DNA from: Ceratothoa steindachneri
Lineage: Eukaryota; Arthropoda; Malacostraca; Isopoda; Cymothoidae
Assembly (NCBI GenBank): GCA_963969495.1
Contig: OZ018321.1
Location: forward strand, 192,356,204-192,420,203
DNA: 64,000 nucleotides
Direction: 5' to 3'
Part shown: positions 11,873 through 23,871 of the stretch, in pieces
How positions within the stretch are numbered: position 1 is the stretch's first letter
Layout: every line of letters begins with the position of its first letter
Translations under genes and position numbers: made by a program
Notes under the pieces: model-generated
What the model was told of the DNA's origin: nothing
What the model saw: only the letters and a program-made list of their open reading frames with translations
The model's database searches: none

Positions 11873-12304
11873 CTGTTCTAAATTGCGGTCTACCACGGAG
11901 GCAGGAACAGCATTTCACCGAGGGAAGGTTGGTAGTTAGTTTTAAAGGTTGAGAGACTAATCAAAGGGTGGTTAGTTCAGGGTGTTAAGGGGATAGTTAA
12001 AGGGTGGTTAGTTTTTGTATATTTCTTTCAAATTATCCGTGTTGCCCTCCTGAATAAACCGTGTTTCGCGAAGTTGATAAGACAATTCGGTGATTTGCAC
12101 AGTCTGTATATACCAGAGCGCTGTTGTTTTGTTTCTTTTATATATAAAACTAACTACTCTTAAGTTAAACCCAAACATCTCAAACTAATCACCGTCTAAA
12201 TAACCCAGCAGCACCCCAAGGATAACTATTATTTACTTAAGCTTGCAACCTTCCCCCGGTAAAATGCTATTTCTGCCACCGCGTTAGACCGCAATTTAGA
12301 ACAG
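11873..12304. mobile_element. 432 bp MITE-like element with long terminal inverted repeats
   Basis: The left end CTGTTCTAAATTGCGGTCTA (11873-11892) is matched by its complement at 12285-12304, and similarity extends to about 60 bases on each side. The interior has short repeats of AGGGTGGTTAGTT and no coding potential. This is the structure of a non-autonomous DNA transposon. The superfamily cannot be assigned because no clear target duplication is seen. Confidence 0.8.
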
Positions 12305-12864
12305 AACAGATTTTTTTATTCAAATTTGCGTCACTTACTTGTCCACTAACTTCTCTACTTTCTGACATCCATTGTAGTTTATTTAGGGTATTTATACTTA
12401 CTTCAAACTTCATTATCATGAATTTATTTTCAATATTCATCCTTAAGCAAATGCCCTCGTTCGATTTTGCTAAAAACGTCCCTAAGTATGTCTAACAGGT
12501 CGATCTCACAGTTTGCATCATAGGAAAGAATTTGAATTTATTGACGCTTCTCTTTTACTATAAGGTGGCGCCAACCATTTATGTCATGTGTGAATGACGT
12601 CGGACTAGATTTGCTTAAGGGCTAAACGAATTTGCCAAGGAGGATAAAGTAGCGGTTCCATTCTCTCAGCAGTAACAGCTACTTGGAGTTTTCGGATCAA
12701 ATGACTTTAATGGATAACCTCTCTTATTTGTGATATTTCTGTTAGTGTGTCTATTTTGCACGTTAATTAGTTTGAGCTGTTAGTTTAGGGTAGAGAGCAG
12801 TGATTCAATATCTATATAAATGAAGATATCCTAATCTTGCTATCTTATAAAGATAAACGCCGAA
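12305..12864. other. Spacer
   Basis: No coding signal or repeat structure recognised. Confidence 0.4.
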
Positions 12865-12894
12865 AATGCTCAATAACTTTACCCAAGGCTACCC

Positions 12895-13139
12895 ATGTAT
12901 TTAAAGGCCCAAGGAAAAGGAAAATTGGTAACATAACCCGGAAAAACGCTAAGGAGAATATTACATGAACCAATGAAAGCTTAAGAAGGAAAATGGGAGA
13001 TGTAGAGAAGGGAAAGATAGGGCAAACTATTTTAACTGTTATACGAAAATAAATAAAGAAGTTGGATTTGAACCTGTGTAATCAAGCGCTCATCCGGGTC
13101 GTGTTACCAATTTCCATTTCTTTGGGCCTTTAAATACAT
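12895..13139. mobile_element. 245 bp inverted-repeat element containing a tRNA-like B box
   Basis: Ends ATGTATTTAAAGGCCCAA and TTGGGCCTTTAAATACAT are perfect inverted repeats for 18 bases; similarity continues to about 46 bases. On the minus strand near 13060-13120 a tRNA-like 3' half ends in GGTTCAAATCC, a good pol III B box. It sits inside the 13165-13575 minisatellite family, because a matching unit (ACCCAAGGCTACCCATG) lies just to its left. It may be a MITE that captured a tRNA-derived segment, or a SINE with inverted ends. Confidence 0.7.
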
Positions 13140-13164
13140 CTATATATCACGCTTCATGCGATTT

Positions 13165-13575
13165 TCAATTATTACCAAGGCTACTCATGTTTATTGTGTT
13201 TAGTAAGGCTATATAAGGCTTTCCATGGTTACTTGTTTAGTATGTTTATCTAAGGTTTCTCACTGTTACTGTGCTTAGTAAGGTTACCTTATGCTTTCCA
13301 CCGTTGTGTTTAGTAAGGTTACCTAAAGCTTTATGCCTCTATGGTTATCTGTTTAGTAAGGTTACCCAAGACTTTCATTGCGCCCATGGTTACTTGTTTT
13401 GTAACGTTATCTAATTATTTCCATGTGTCTTTGGTTATTTATTTATTATGGTTACCCAAGGCTTTAGATCATTACCTAGGACCTTCCTTTCATGGTGACT
13501 TGTTTAGTATCATTACCCAAGGCTTTCCGTGTATCCATAGTTACTTGTTTGATAACTTTACATAAGGCTTAAATG
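13165..13575. repeat. Degenerate minisatellite, unit about 35-50 bp
   Basis: Repeated AGTAAGGTTACCYAAGGCTTTCCATGG-like units, often followed by TTACTTGTTT. About nine diverged copies; one more copy lies before the inserted element at 12895. Open frames here are by-products of the repeat. Confidence 0.85.
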
Positions 13576-14220
13576 GTGGATATTTCAGCCTAATATCCAG
13601 AAGCCCATGATTATTTGTCCTCGCGATGGGGAAGCTTATTTGAGGACTGAAAAAAATGCAAGAAAAACTTGCATTTTAACCGCTAAAAACTAATGGTTAA
13701 ATTTAATCCCCCAACTGACATCATAAAAACTAAAAGACGTGAATATCAAACAACAGCCTTTGTATTTATTTATTTAAACTAAAAATCATCGACTGTGCCA
13801 AGACCAGAATGTTTATCAAGAGAAGATCGTAGCGACAATGATGAAGTTGGAGTAAGTGAAAATGCATGCAAGTTAAATAAACTACGTACGCTAAGCGCTA
13901 GGGTACAGGAGAAAACGTCGCTCTCCTAAATGATGCCATCATTTGATCGTGAAAGGAGGAGTACTTACCGGTGCATTTGCTGCTATTCCTGACATAACAT
14001 CTTTAAAAAATATTTATTTCGCTGCATTTCACTAGCTACCGGGTAAAGATAATCTTTATGTTGTCCTTGGAATATTATTTTGCTACACAAACCAACATGT
14101 ATCGAGTTTTCTGATGCCTGTATGTGCACAGATCCACCCATATCGGACCATCTTTAATTTTCGTCAACAAACTTGATGCTATTTCTCTCCACATTATTTG
14201 TTATAACTGTCGCGTATCGC
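13576..14220. other. Spacer
   Basis: Only a small hairpin (AATGCAAG...CTTGCATT near 13656-13678) stands out. No coding signal. Confidence 0.4.
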
Positions 14221-15955
14221 TGCGGCTCGTAGACGATTTGTCATCTCCTTTGCTCATTGTGCGTAGAGAGGGTCTACTAGAGGGGATTTGTCATCTCATT
14301 TGCTCATTTTGCGTGGAGAAGGTGTACTGGAGGCGATTTGTCATCTCCTTTGCTCAATGTGAGCAGAGAAGGTGTACTTGAAGCGATTTGTCATTTTCAT
14401 TGCTTATTCTGGATAGAGAAGGGGTACTAGAGGCAATTTGTCATCTCCTTTGCTCACTGTGCGTACAAAAGTTGTGCTAGAGTCGCTTACTATGTCCATT
14501 GCTCAGTCTATGTACATAGGAGTACTAGAGGCAATTTGTCATCTCCTTTTCTCATTGTGCGTACAGAAGTGGCACTAGAGTCGATTTACCATGTCTACTG
14601 CCCAGTCTGTGTAAAAAAGGAGTATTAGATGCGATTCATCATCTCCATTAATCATTGTACGTTTAGAAGTGGTGCTATTGTTGATTTACTGTCCACTGCT
14701 CAGTCTGTGTACAGAAGGAGTACTAGAGGCAATTGGTCATCTCCTTTGATCATTGTGCACACATAACTGGTGCTAGAGTCTATTTACCATGTCCACTGAT
14801 CAGTGTGTGTAGAGAAGGAGTACTAGAGGTGATTTGTCATTTCCTTTGTTCATTTTGCGTTCATAAGTGGCGCTAGAGTCGATTTACTATGTCCACTGCT
14901 CAGTCTGTGTACATAAGGAGTACTAGATGCGATTTGTCATCTCCATTGATCATTGTGCGTACATTAATGGTACTAGAGTCGATTTACTATGTCCACTGTT
15001 CTGTCTGTGTACATAAGGAGTACTAGATGCGATTTGTCATCTTCATTGATCAGTGTGCGTACAGAAGTGGTACTAGAGTTGATTTACTATGTCCACTGCT
15101 CCGTATGTGTATATAAAGAGGACTAAATGCGATTTATCATGTCATTGATCATTGTGCGTACAGAAGTGGTGCTATAGGCGATTCACTATGTCTACTGCTC
15201 AGTCTATGTACAGAAGGAATACTAGTTTCGATTTGTCATCTCCATTTATCATTGTGCGTAAATACATGATGCTAGACTCGATTTACTATGTTCACTGATC
15301 AGTCTCTTTACAGAAGGGGTACTAGAGGCAATTTGTCATCTCTATTGATCATTGTGCGTACAGGAGTGGTACTAGAGTCGAGTTTCAATGTCCACTGATC
15401 AATGTATGTAGAGAAGGAGTAATAGAGGCAACTTGTCATCTCTTTTGCTCATTGTGCATACAGAAGTAGTGCTAGAGTCTATTTACCATGTCCACTGCTC
15501 TAACTGTGTAGAGAAGGAGTGATAGATGCATTTGTCCTCTCCTTTGCTCATTGTGCGTACAGAAGTGGTGCTAGAGTCAATTTACTATGTCCATTGATCA
15601 GTCTGTGTACAGAAGGAGTACTACGGCCGATTTGTCATCTCCTTTGCTCAGTGTGCCTACAGAAGTGGCGCTAGAGTCGATTTACCATGTCTACTGCTCA
15701 GTTTGTGTACAGAAGGAGTATTAGATGCGATTTGTCTTGTCCTTTGATCAGTGTGCGTACATAATTGGTGCTATAGTCGATTTACTATGTCTACTGCTCA
15801 TTCTGTAGAAGGAGTACTAGAGGCGATTTGTCATCCCCTTTGCTCATTTTGCTTACAGAAGCGGTGCTTGAGTGGATTTACTATGTCCGTTGTTCACTCT
15901 GTGTACAGAAGGAGGACTAGAGGCGAGTTGTCATATCCATTGATCATTGTGCGGC
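14221..15955. repeat. 50 bp minisatellite with alternating monomer types, about 35 copies
   Basis: Phase markers GATTTGTCAT fall at 14235, 14285, 14335 and 14385, giving an exact 50-base unit at the left edge. From about 14460 two monomer types alternate. One carries GATTTGTCATCTCCTTTGCTC, the other GATTTACTATGTCCACTGCTC, each followed by GTRCAGAAG-like linkers. This gives a dimer of about 98-100 bases. Divergence between copies is moderate. There are no unique spacers, so it is not a CRISPR array. Confidence 0.9.
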
Positions 15956-17650
15956 TGGTTTAAGGAATGAGTTAACAATTGAAGATTCTTTTGACCAAGA
16001 TTTTCTAAATTTGACGTGTCTCTTGTTTTTTTTTCAATTGAATATGGTTTTTCTTCTATTTCTAATGTTTGCGTAATAATTCTTTGTTAAAATGTCATAG
16101 GTGTCACAAATGAAGAGTTCAAATTGATGGAATACTTACAGAATATCGGTATTTATTGCTTAGTACCAAACTTCGTATCACTTATTACATTTATTTCGGT
16201 CGAACTTTCGAATTTTCTTGATTTTATTTAAATCTCGGATTTCTAGAAATATACATATATATATATTGTCAAGTATTTTCCTATTTTATTGAGGTTCTAT
16301 TTAATAAAAAAAAAATTCTTGACAAAAGGAATTAAAGAAAAAATTTGTGCCATGAAATAGTCTCCCCCTAAAAGAAGAATTTTCAATTTTTTTTGTACAT
16401 TGTTCGTAATTAATGATATCCCAAATCTAAATCTTACCCCCAACTTCACTACTTTATTTGGGGATGCCTTAACCCTGAAAAAAACTAAATTTTGGTCATT
16501 TGCTTCGTTGGATTTTAAGAAAAGAATATAATGTCGTTTGGAGGTATAGAACTAAATATAGTCAGTCACTTGTCTAACATTCAAGGGACCAAAATGAATG
16601 TGAATTTAAAGTAATGTTTTGTTATTTTTATTAGTCAATCGAAGTTGAATTCCATCCTCTTCGATAAGATCCCTCGTTTTTATCGATAGTTCTAGGCTAT
16701 TTCAGAGACTCAAATCTATTAATGCTTTCAATATTTTTCAATTTTCTTTGGCTCTTCGCGAATGGGGTGCAATATCTTCTCAACCCACTCGATTTAAGTT
16801 TTGTCTTAGCCCATGAAATTACTCCTTAATTGACACTTAAATTTAGGTTTTATCAAGCTGTCTTGGCATTTTATTATTCCTATATCCGCTATGTCTTTTA
16901 AAATTGAATGCATTTATTTTGGTCCATTGCATAATTTTAAGCGTTGCTTGAAATTGTTGTCGCTTATAAAATATACAAAATGGAAAATGGAAAGCGTAAA
17001 GGTGACAAAATGGAGCATTTTCATAGGAATAATATTTTTTTATAAACTATTTCTGTTAAAATTAATACAAAAGGACGAATGGTCACTTGAATGTTACCTA
17101 GGTTTGAATAAGTTTAAAATGCTTATTTTAATCAAGGACTCTATCCTAGAATAGCCGAGCTGGAAAATGAAAAACACAGATAATCAACTGGGTTTTTTTT
17201 TCTGGGAATCCAGTCATTAGGTGAGAACCGCCATATGTCCCTCGCATCGTGGACAAGATCCCATAATGGGATAATGAAATGCACATAAAGATTAAAATAA
17301 CGCTCATTGGTGAGCCTGAAGTTACCATGGTCGTTGATCGGCGTAGAAAGGCGTCTGGGTTGTGTTGTATTTTTGGCACCAACCAGTGATGGAGGAACCA
17401 TTCGTAACCGCAGAGTGGGGATCCAGTTATATTATAAACTACTACTTTAAACATGAATATCGATAAAATAGGGTGAAGGAAAGAGATGAATAAAAAAGGG
17501 GTTTTAACAAGGATCAGAGGCAACCTCTTTTCTCGTTTCTTCGATGCATAGGGAATAAAGGAAACTGGAATGTTTTGATATACAGTTCTATGGGTTTGCT
17601 GATGGGGTATGGAGGGACACACTTATATTCTTCAAAATAGAGGAAAAACT
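15956..17650. other. AT-rich spacer
   Basis: Open frames of 87 and 158 codons (16891-17154 plus, 17146-17622 minus) have no recognisable domain. I see nothing else. Confidence 0.4.
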
Positions 17651-17654
17651 TACA

Positions 17655-17925
17655 TTAGAGTTGAGAGTCTGATTTTTTAAATTTAATATGAATTGGACTC
17701 TAATATTCTGACATTATTTTAATCATTGACAGTGTCTATAATAGAGAAATCATTGGGTTATGGATAGGGGCTTGTGTTCTATTACTAATGTCAAGCTGTG
17801 CAAATGTACTCACAAGTAATGTCCGCTGCGTCGATCCAAGATAAACATCAGATTTAAACAGTGAACAGTTGTATTTATAAATGATGGATGACCGATGCAG
17901 CGACAACTCTTTTAGCGTTTTCAAA
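17655..17925 (-). pseudogene. Penelope-like GIY-YIG endonuclease fragment
   Basis: The minus strand reads IIYKYNCSLFKSDVYLGSTQRTL, the GIY-YIG core with the order (I/V)YKYxC then YxGSTxRxL. After a frameshift it continues as DFSIIDTV and VRILESNSY, matching the C-terminal FKIIG...LRILESLLI region of PLE-1. RT sequence is absent. Downstream at 18038 is CTGAAGATGGAGG, resembling the start of the PLE tail motif. It is a third, separate PLE copy, 5' truncated to the nuclease. Confidence 0.75.
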
Positions 17926-18069
17926 TAATAAATTATTCATAATTAATAACTACATATATTTCTCTCATTTAGTGTAAATTTAGTCAGGGTGACTAGAGTA
18001 CCTTTTTCACTTTGACTGTGACTAACATTTGGGTCATCCTGAAGATGGAGGACTGAATAAACGTTACCA

Positions 18070-18740
18070 GTCATAATGGTAACCAGAGTATTTCAGTGCA
18101 CAATCATTGTTATTGAAATAATCATCGATGTTTTAAGGGCGGAGACTCGCACGATTTTGTTGAAGCCATTTTCTAGTATTGTTTATGTTCTGTTTGCTGT
18201 ACTGATTTTGGGGTTTTGTGTTGTTATTGATATGGTAGTACATATTTGTTTGAATAGCTGAGGCTTATGGTTGTGTAAAGTCATGAGTGAATTAGTGAAA
18301 AAGTAGGGGCCAGAGGAGGGCACCCTAGTGGATGTCATTATGAAGTGGTAGAATGCGTGATTTATGTTCTTTGTGTATAAGTTGACCTTATCTGCAGAAT
18401 ATTTTTGCCCCTTTTTTTTGCCTTTGTTAGTGAAGATAGTGTTTGGGAATTTGGGGGCTAGTATATGTTCAGGTACACAACTCGAAGACTGTTTCTGTCA
18501 ATACTGCGAGGATTGTTCGGCAGGAGGCGGGAAGTTCCAGACATGTTCACTTAGTGTATCGTCAACACTTTCCTTTACGGACCTCTAATGAAAAGTCATC
18601 TGCCGGAGATGTCTTCAGTTAACTACTGAGCTTTTCCTTTAAACCCCCATTTCCCCCCCTCCCTGATCCATTGTTGATCCCTAACATTGTTGATGCCCAT
18701 TGAGTTATCCCGGATCATCCATTGTACCCTCCCTGAGCAC
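18070..18740. other. Spacer
   Basis: No supported gene. Short open frames at 18076-18261 and 18364-18588 lack recognisable domains. Confidence 0.4.
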
Positions 18741-18744
18741 TTGT

Positions 18745-18860
18745 TAGTAGTATTGCTGGGTGAGGTCCGAGTCTCCTCCCCCCTCTCAACCTCAAGCCTT
18801 GGTCAGTGAGATGAGGTCCGAGTCCCACCCCCCCAACCCCAAGCTTTGGTCAGGGACCTT
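18745..18860. repeat. C-rich tandem duplication, about 50 bp unit
   Basis: TGAGGTCCGAGTC followed by a C run and AACCYCAAGCYTTGGTCAG occurs twice in tandem. Confidence 0.75.
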
Positions 18861-19659
18861 TTCATAAGAATCTCAATCTTAACCCTCCCCCCCACACGCC
18901 CACCACACACATGGAAGTAAATCGGTAGGGTACTTTTGAATTATCATGCATTTTCTTGTACTCGCATAAGAATGGAGTTGCCGCTTAATCTTTTACAATC
19001 CTTTAATTGGTCCGTTTAGTTGACATCTTTTAAATCATTTGCTGCTAAAACTCTCCGTGTGCCACACGTTCTAAAATGATTATCCATCTAAACCGTATCA
19101 CACCCAGACTTAGTAAATATTTTGCAACCGAAGATCTGTGTGGATCGGATTATAAATTTAGCCCAGACTATTCATCTTCGGTTGATTTCTTCGATTATTT
19201 TCGTCGACTTATTCATGAATATCCAATTGATCGGATTGAATTTCTGTATAGTAGGTCAGGCTAACCGCCTTTCAACTACAATAACATAAAAGAAGTCTTG
19301 AATAGCTCCAGTTTATTGATTTAGAAGATTTAATAATCGGGGAAAAATTCAAAGACGAGCTTATGGATCAGTTTTTCTTTGTAGGAGGCCTATCCTATCA
19401 TCACAATAGATGGGTGGATAAGTTTTTTATGCATATTACATTCTAACCTGGCGAATGATGGCGAGAAAGTAGTAAATTTCGCTTTCTCTCGGGATATTCC
19501 CATCAACTCACTGATTTGATGAAAACCGAGACTGAAGAGGCAAGAATGAAAGAATTCTCCTTCTCGCAAAATCAAAAAAATGTGATGAGTTATTTTGTAG
19601 ACAAAATAAAACATTGGTAATATAACACGTAATATTTCATCTTTATTTTATTGATATTA
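18861..19659. other. Unassigned sequence next to the Polinton
   Basis: Holds an open frame (19076-19264, plus) with no recognisable family. This is where the Polinton's terminal inverted repeat would be expected beyond the polB C terminus, but I cannot match it to the other side. Confidence 0.4.
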
Positions 19660-19990
19660 TTAATCAGAGAATATTATTAATAATTTAAAAAAATATATAC
19701 ATAAAGAGGTAATAGTAGCTGGCAGAGATTCAATGTACGAGTATAGTGACTTTTCAATTCCATGTAAGATCTCTTTGAAACCGAAAGGTATGGTTCGATA
19801 ACTCCATAGGAGTTCAACACGTTTGCGAAATGTCTTTCTCAAAACCTTTTTCCCCCTCTCCTCTTTCACTCCACCGTGTTCTTGGGCTCTGAAACCCATG
19901 AATCGTACGGGAATGTGACTATCATCACAGCATCGTAGGTTATTATATCCTTCGTCTGAGTGATAATGGTTAATCCTTTAGCACGAAGTA
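19660..19990 (-). pseudogene. Polinton DNA polymerase B, C-terminal piece
   Basis: Continuation of polB beyond mariner A. On the minus strand the reading after 19990 carries KGLTIITQTKDIITYD and then RKTFRKRVELLWSYRTIPFGF, resembling the extreme C terminus of Polinton PolB, which typically ends with an aromatic PxGF/PYGY-like stretch. A frame change lies near 19860. The open frame ends at 19660. The identification depends on continuity with the middle piece on the other side of the mariner. Confidence 0.7.
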
Positions 19991-21267
19991 CGAGGAGCGG
20001 TCAATAAGTTTTGCGGATCGGTAGGGCAAAACAGAGGAAGGGGGATGGCTGTTTGTGGGGGTGTTAGAACAAGTTATGACAAGTCAGGACCTGCAGCCGC
20101 GCGCTCCTGCCTCGTCTATTTAAGAAGCAGTAGCTGATCGCAGATCGTCAGTCACAAATTTTTTAACAATGGAGAAGGTTAAGCACCGTGCAAGGATCAA
20201 ACTTGTGACCAAGGAAGGCAAGAATGCAAAAGAGATCCATGAACGCATGATTGCAGTGTACACCAATACCGCCCCATCCTATGCAACCATTGTTCGCTGA
20301 AATAGGGAGTTCCGCCATGGTCGTGAGTCCCTTGAAGATGACGCCCGTGACGTGACCAACGAGGACAATGTAGCCCGCGTGGAGAGGATGATCCTCGAAA
20401 ATCGACGCTTGAAGGTTGAAGAAATAAGCGAAAACTTGGAATATCATATGGAAGTGTTATCAACATCATCCAGGATAATTTGGCCATGACCAAGGTATCT
20501 GCCAGTTGGGTCCCTAGAAACTTCACGCCCCATGATCGACTTCAACGTCGTCAAAGTTCGGCGGAGCTGCTGCTCGTGTCCAACCAAGACTCGGCGGGAT
20601 TCAAGTCACGCATAGTGACAGATGATAAATGTGGGTCCATCACTGGGAGCCCGAGACCAAGCTCGAAAGCATGGCCTGGAAGCACAGGGGCTCTCCGACC
20701 CCCATCAAGTTCCGGACCCAACCCTCAGTTGGGAAGATCATGGTCACCATCTTCTGGGATTTTAAGGGAGTGTTGGTGGTGGATTATACGCCTTGTGGAA
20801 GGACCAAAACAGGCCAATATTACGCCGAGGCACTAGCTGGGTTGAAGAACTGCATCCGTCAGAAGCGGTGCGGCTAGTTGACATGCGGTGTCTTGCTCCT
20901 CCACGACGATCCCTTTGTCCACAAGGTCAGAGTTGCACAAGCTACCCTGCGCGAGTGCGGATATGAGGAGCTCAACCATATCCCCTACAGTTCAGATCTG
21001 GCCCCTAGCGACTACTTTTTATTCCGCCAGCTCAAGGCTACACTGCGTGGACGCCAAATTGGGGACCATGAAGATGTCCAGCTCGCCGTCCAGGAGTCAA
21101 TTGAACAGCAGTCGGGAGATTTCTGGTTGTCGGGAATTTGAAGCCTCAGGGACAAGTGGCGCAGGTGCATTGAAGTTTAGGGTAGTTATATTGAAAAATA
21201 ATAAAACACTTTTCCTCATATTTCGTTTCTCTATATCAGAATTGCAAAACTTATTGACCACCCCGCG
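19991..21267 (+). mobile_element. Mariner A (Tc1/mariner), near full length, in polB
   Basis: A 1277 bp element with terminal inverted repeats CGAGGAGCGGTCAATAAG and, on the other strand from 21267, CGCGGGGTGGTCAATAAG. A TA precedes the left end; the right TA has decayed to TT. It is the same family as the element at 53859-54782. It interrupts the polB C-terminal region. Confidence 0.85.
20169..21180 (+). pseudogene. Mariner transposase (DD34D type), inactive
   Basis: Cut-and-paste transposase. The N-terminal helix-turn-helix region starts with MEKV and includes KEGKNAKEIHERM and APSYATI, where the following Trp codon is a stop. The catalytic domain has a frameshift at the first Asp region: VTDDK in one frame, WVHHWEPE in the next. 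The second catalytic region reads LLLHDDPFVH, and the third reads YSSDLAPSDYFLF, a slight change of the usual YSPDLAPSDY. The C terminus includes LSGIRSLRDKWRRCIEV across another frameshift. Length matches the family, about 340 codons. Confidence 0.85.
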
Positions 21268-22465
21268 TTCTTCACCTACTCGTCGTTTGGATACGTACCA
21301 AATAGGATTTGGGACCCGGGGAGCAGAATGAATCTCCATACGCATAAGCACCGTATACATCCTTAATCTAATCGGTGAGATCACCTAGGCATTCTCCAAG
21401 TCGAGGTTGTGGGTCATCTTTCCTAGCAATGAAGATGGCACTGTATGTGTCACATTACAACAATCGTTTACCCAACGTGTATAGGAAGCCATAGATCTTG
21501 ATTCGAGCATAGGTTGTTGTGAATGCTGCAATTGGAAGATTCGTTACGTGGGAGTCAACTTCTTCATGTTCAGCACTCTCCACTTTCGCATTGTATGTAT
21601 TGCCAACTACATCCAATGAGTTTACAATGAAGTCGTCTTTTTTGATCAGGTCGATTACATCATGGTCCGAACCAAAGATGACTGTTCTCATACCGCGAAT
21701 CCTCTGAGCGAACTTTTCCCAGAGACTGTAAAGGATGAAAATATGATCAGGATTAATGGGCTGTTTTCTGTATTATCATTATTTATTATTATTATCATTA
21801 TAGTATTAGCAGTATCGCTTTCAATTTTTAGAAATTATTGACCATATTCGTTGTATAATGTGTTAATATTTCTAAAAATTACATTTGGAATGTAATATAC
21901 CAATGCAGAAAAAACTAATCGAAGGAAGAAATTCTTATCTGTTTAGACAAAGTTTGGCTCTAAAATGCTTTCCAGGATTCCTTTCAGCCTGCTTCCTCAG
22001 ACTGATTCACCCTCTTCACATATTTCATTTTCTCCTTCTCTCCAACCACTCCTCGTGGAAATCCAGAAGCTTCTATTTTTTCTTCTAGAAAAGTTTTTAT
22101 ATACTCTGCGAACAAACCATCTCTCCTTTCAAACTCAAAAAACTCGTAATTTTTTTTAATCTTATACTTCTTTTCCAGGGCAGGTTTTAGTTCCGGGGTG
22201 GTTGGTGTACACTTCGCAAAACATACGTTGCTGTTCAGAATGATCGCACTCGCGTGAGTTTTGCTAAAAGGATGGGGTACAAAGTGTGAAAGTAAGTTTA
22301 CCATCTACGGATTGAGGGAGAAATGGAATATACAGATCATTAGGAGGGAGAACATCAACTTCAACGATACCGAAATATCCCTCATTCACACCCTCAGTGA
22401 ATTCTTGAATAGACGGAAAGAAGACATCTTTCTACAGATTGTAACACAATGAGGCTATTGTGATG
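21268..22465 (-). pseudogene. Polinton DNA polymerase B, palm and thumb piece
   Basis: Protein-primed family B polymerase that replicates the Polinton. On the minus strand, in order: VEVDVLPPNDLYIPFLPQ near 22395-22340 (motif A region), then PELKPALEKKY and FAEYIKTFLEEKIEASG within 22304-21984. Next come AAFTTTYARIKIYGFLYTLG within 21691-21455, CDTYSAIFI near 21450 where family members have the catalytic YxDTDS motif, and LGECLGDLTD near 21395. One Asp of motif C appears replaced by Tyr. Several frameshifts are present. The left junction is mariner A, the right junction the solo LTR. Confidence 0.85.
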
Positions 22466-23871
22466 TGTCGTAGAATGACCCTTGGTTTTGATCACTATAC
22501 TCTTTGACACCATTTTAGTAGTGGTATGCTTTAAGGGGCGTGAGTTACTTCTATGATGAAGTAGGCTTTGTTCTAAGAATGCTAATTCAGTAGTTTTGTT
22601 CTTAAGGAAGAGCTATTTTTAAACACATAAGGATAAGAGGAAACACCAGAATCTACCAAAATAAACATGTATTTTAAATGAAACACTTAACTATTACAAA
22701 CCAACAGTTAATACATTTCTATCTTTGGCATAAAAGATCTTTCAATGACAAAAAATAAACAAATAGGTTTCCCGTAAACATACTAATTGCCGATTAGTAT
22801 TTTTTTCGCGACTCTATTTGATTAGCGTTAAACACTAAATTAACGTACTCTCGTCTACAAACACATATGACCTAGGTTCAAGAACAATGGTTTCTACTCT
22901 CCTTTAAAACGTGGGACGTACTAAACTTCTACTATCTCAATAGAGATATAAATGTTATTTTTAACTTACAGGTAGGTATTAGGGATTGCCGGATGTCGAT
23001 GGAGGACTTATCTCTCGCTTTGAAGTGTTGTGGCCGCTGGTTGAATTTTCGTCGATGAGGGATTGCTTGTCGCCTGTGACGGGGGCTGATTCTTCAACGT
23101 AATTAAAGAACGGGAGCTCGTTGGGGCTGGGTTCTTCTCCTCTCACTCTTACGGAGCTTGAGATGTGAGAGTCGCTCGAGTGTGAGCGGACTGGCTTTTC
23201 TTCAGTCGGACTTCTTTGCAGACTGAAAAGGCTTCTTCGGTATGGCACCGATATAAAGCTTGACTATTTAGGTTAATACGAACCTGAAAGGGGGGATCGA
23301 TTTTCTCAATCTGATCCTATCGTTTCCCACGGAAATAGTCTTGTATGGCTGAAGGATCGATCTTCACGAACTAACCCTTCTTCTGGCGTATCGACTTCTG
23401 ATAATCATCCTCTCTTTCTTTGCGGGGCTTATTTATAGGCGAATTGCCGCCCCATCTAAAGGGGGAAGTGACCAGGCCACAGAGGCAAAGGGGGGGGGGG
23501 GGCGAATGGTGAGTTAGCATCTGGGGAAAGCGAGAATTCCTGAGGTGGCACTGGGGTGCTCAAGTCAGCTCGCAAATTAGAGGCTCGCAACCGCACCGCT
23601 ACTTGGCGTGCCTTCTGACTCACACCGCTTTTTTTTCCATATCCACGGGTTTATGGGTCTCGTAGGTAATTGGATCGTTAGAGCGTCGTTTAAGGACCTT
23701 AGGTGGTCGCCTTAAAACAGATGTTAGCTCCAACTGCCCACAGCGGCGGGGAGATCACACATGGTAAGCAGTTTCGCCGGCTACCTTTCCCACGCTTCTC
23801 CTCATGAGGGATGGGGGGGCTTTAATGTACCTATACTCCTCCAGGATGCTTAATGTAGCCATTTCTCTACA
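22466..23871 (-). mobile_element. Solo LTR (TGTCGTAGAATG family) in polB, 1406 bp
   Basis: Starts TGTCGTAGAATGACCC and ends TTTCTCTACA; it is flanked by the perfect 5 bp duplication TGATG (22461-22465 and 23872-23876). PolB reading resumes correctly on both sides. The terminus matches the LTRs at 32094 and 47273, and an AATAAAC-containing stretch near 22660 is shared in position with them. By analogy with those elements the retrotransposon sense is the minus strand. No internal region remains, so LTR-LTR recombination is likely. Confidence 0.9.

Noticed and set aside
13040..13120. A functional tRNA gene
   Set aside because: Only a B-box-like 3' half is visible; no complete cloverleaf or A box.
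14221..15955. Possible CRISPR-like array from regular 50-base repeats
   Set aside because: No unique spacers; adjacent diverged monomers of a minisatellite in an animal genome.
17146..17622. 158-codon minus-strand frame
   Set aside because: No recognisable domain, no partner frames, AT-rich neighbourhood; chance frame cannot be excluded.
18290..18360. Minus-strand GALLWPLLF-like reading resembling LINE RT motif B
   Set aside because: Contains stops, and no neighbouring RT motifs occur in the right order.
19076..19264. 62-codon plus-strand frame near the polB end as an extra Polinton gene
   Set aside because: No similarity recognised; too short to support.
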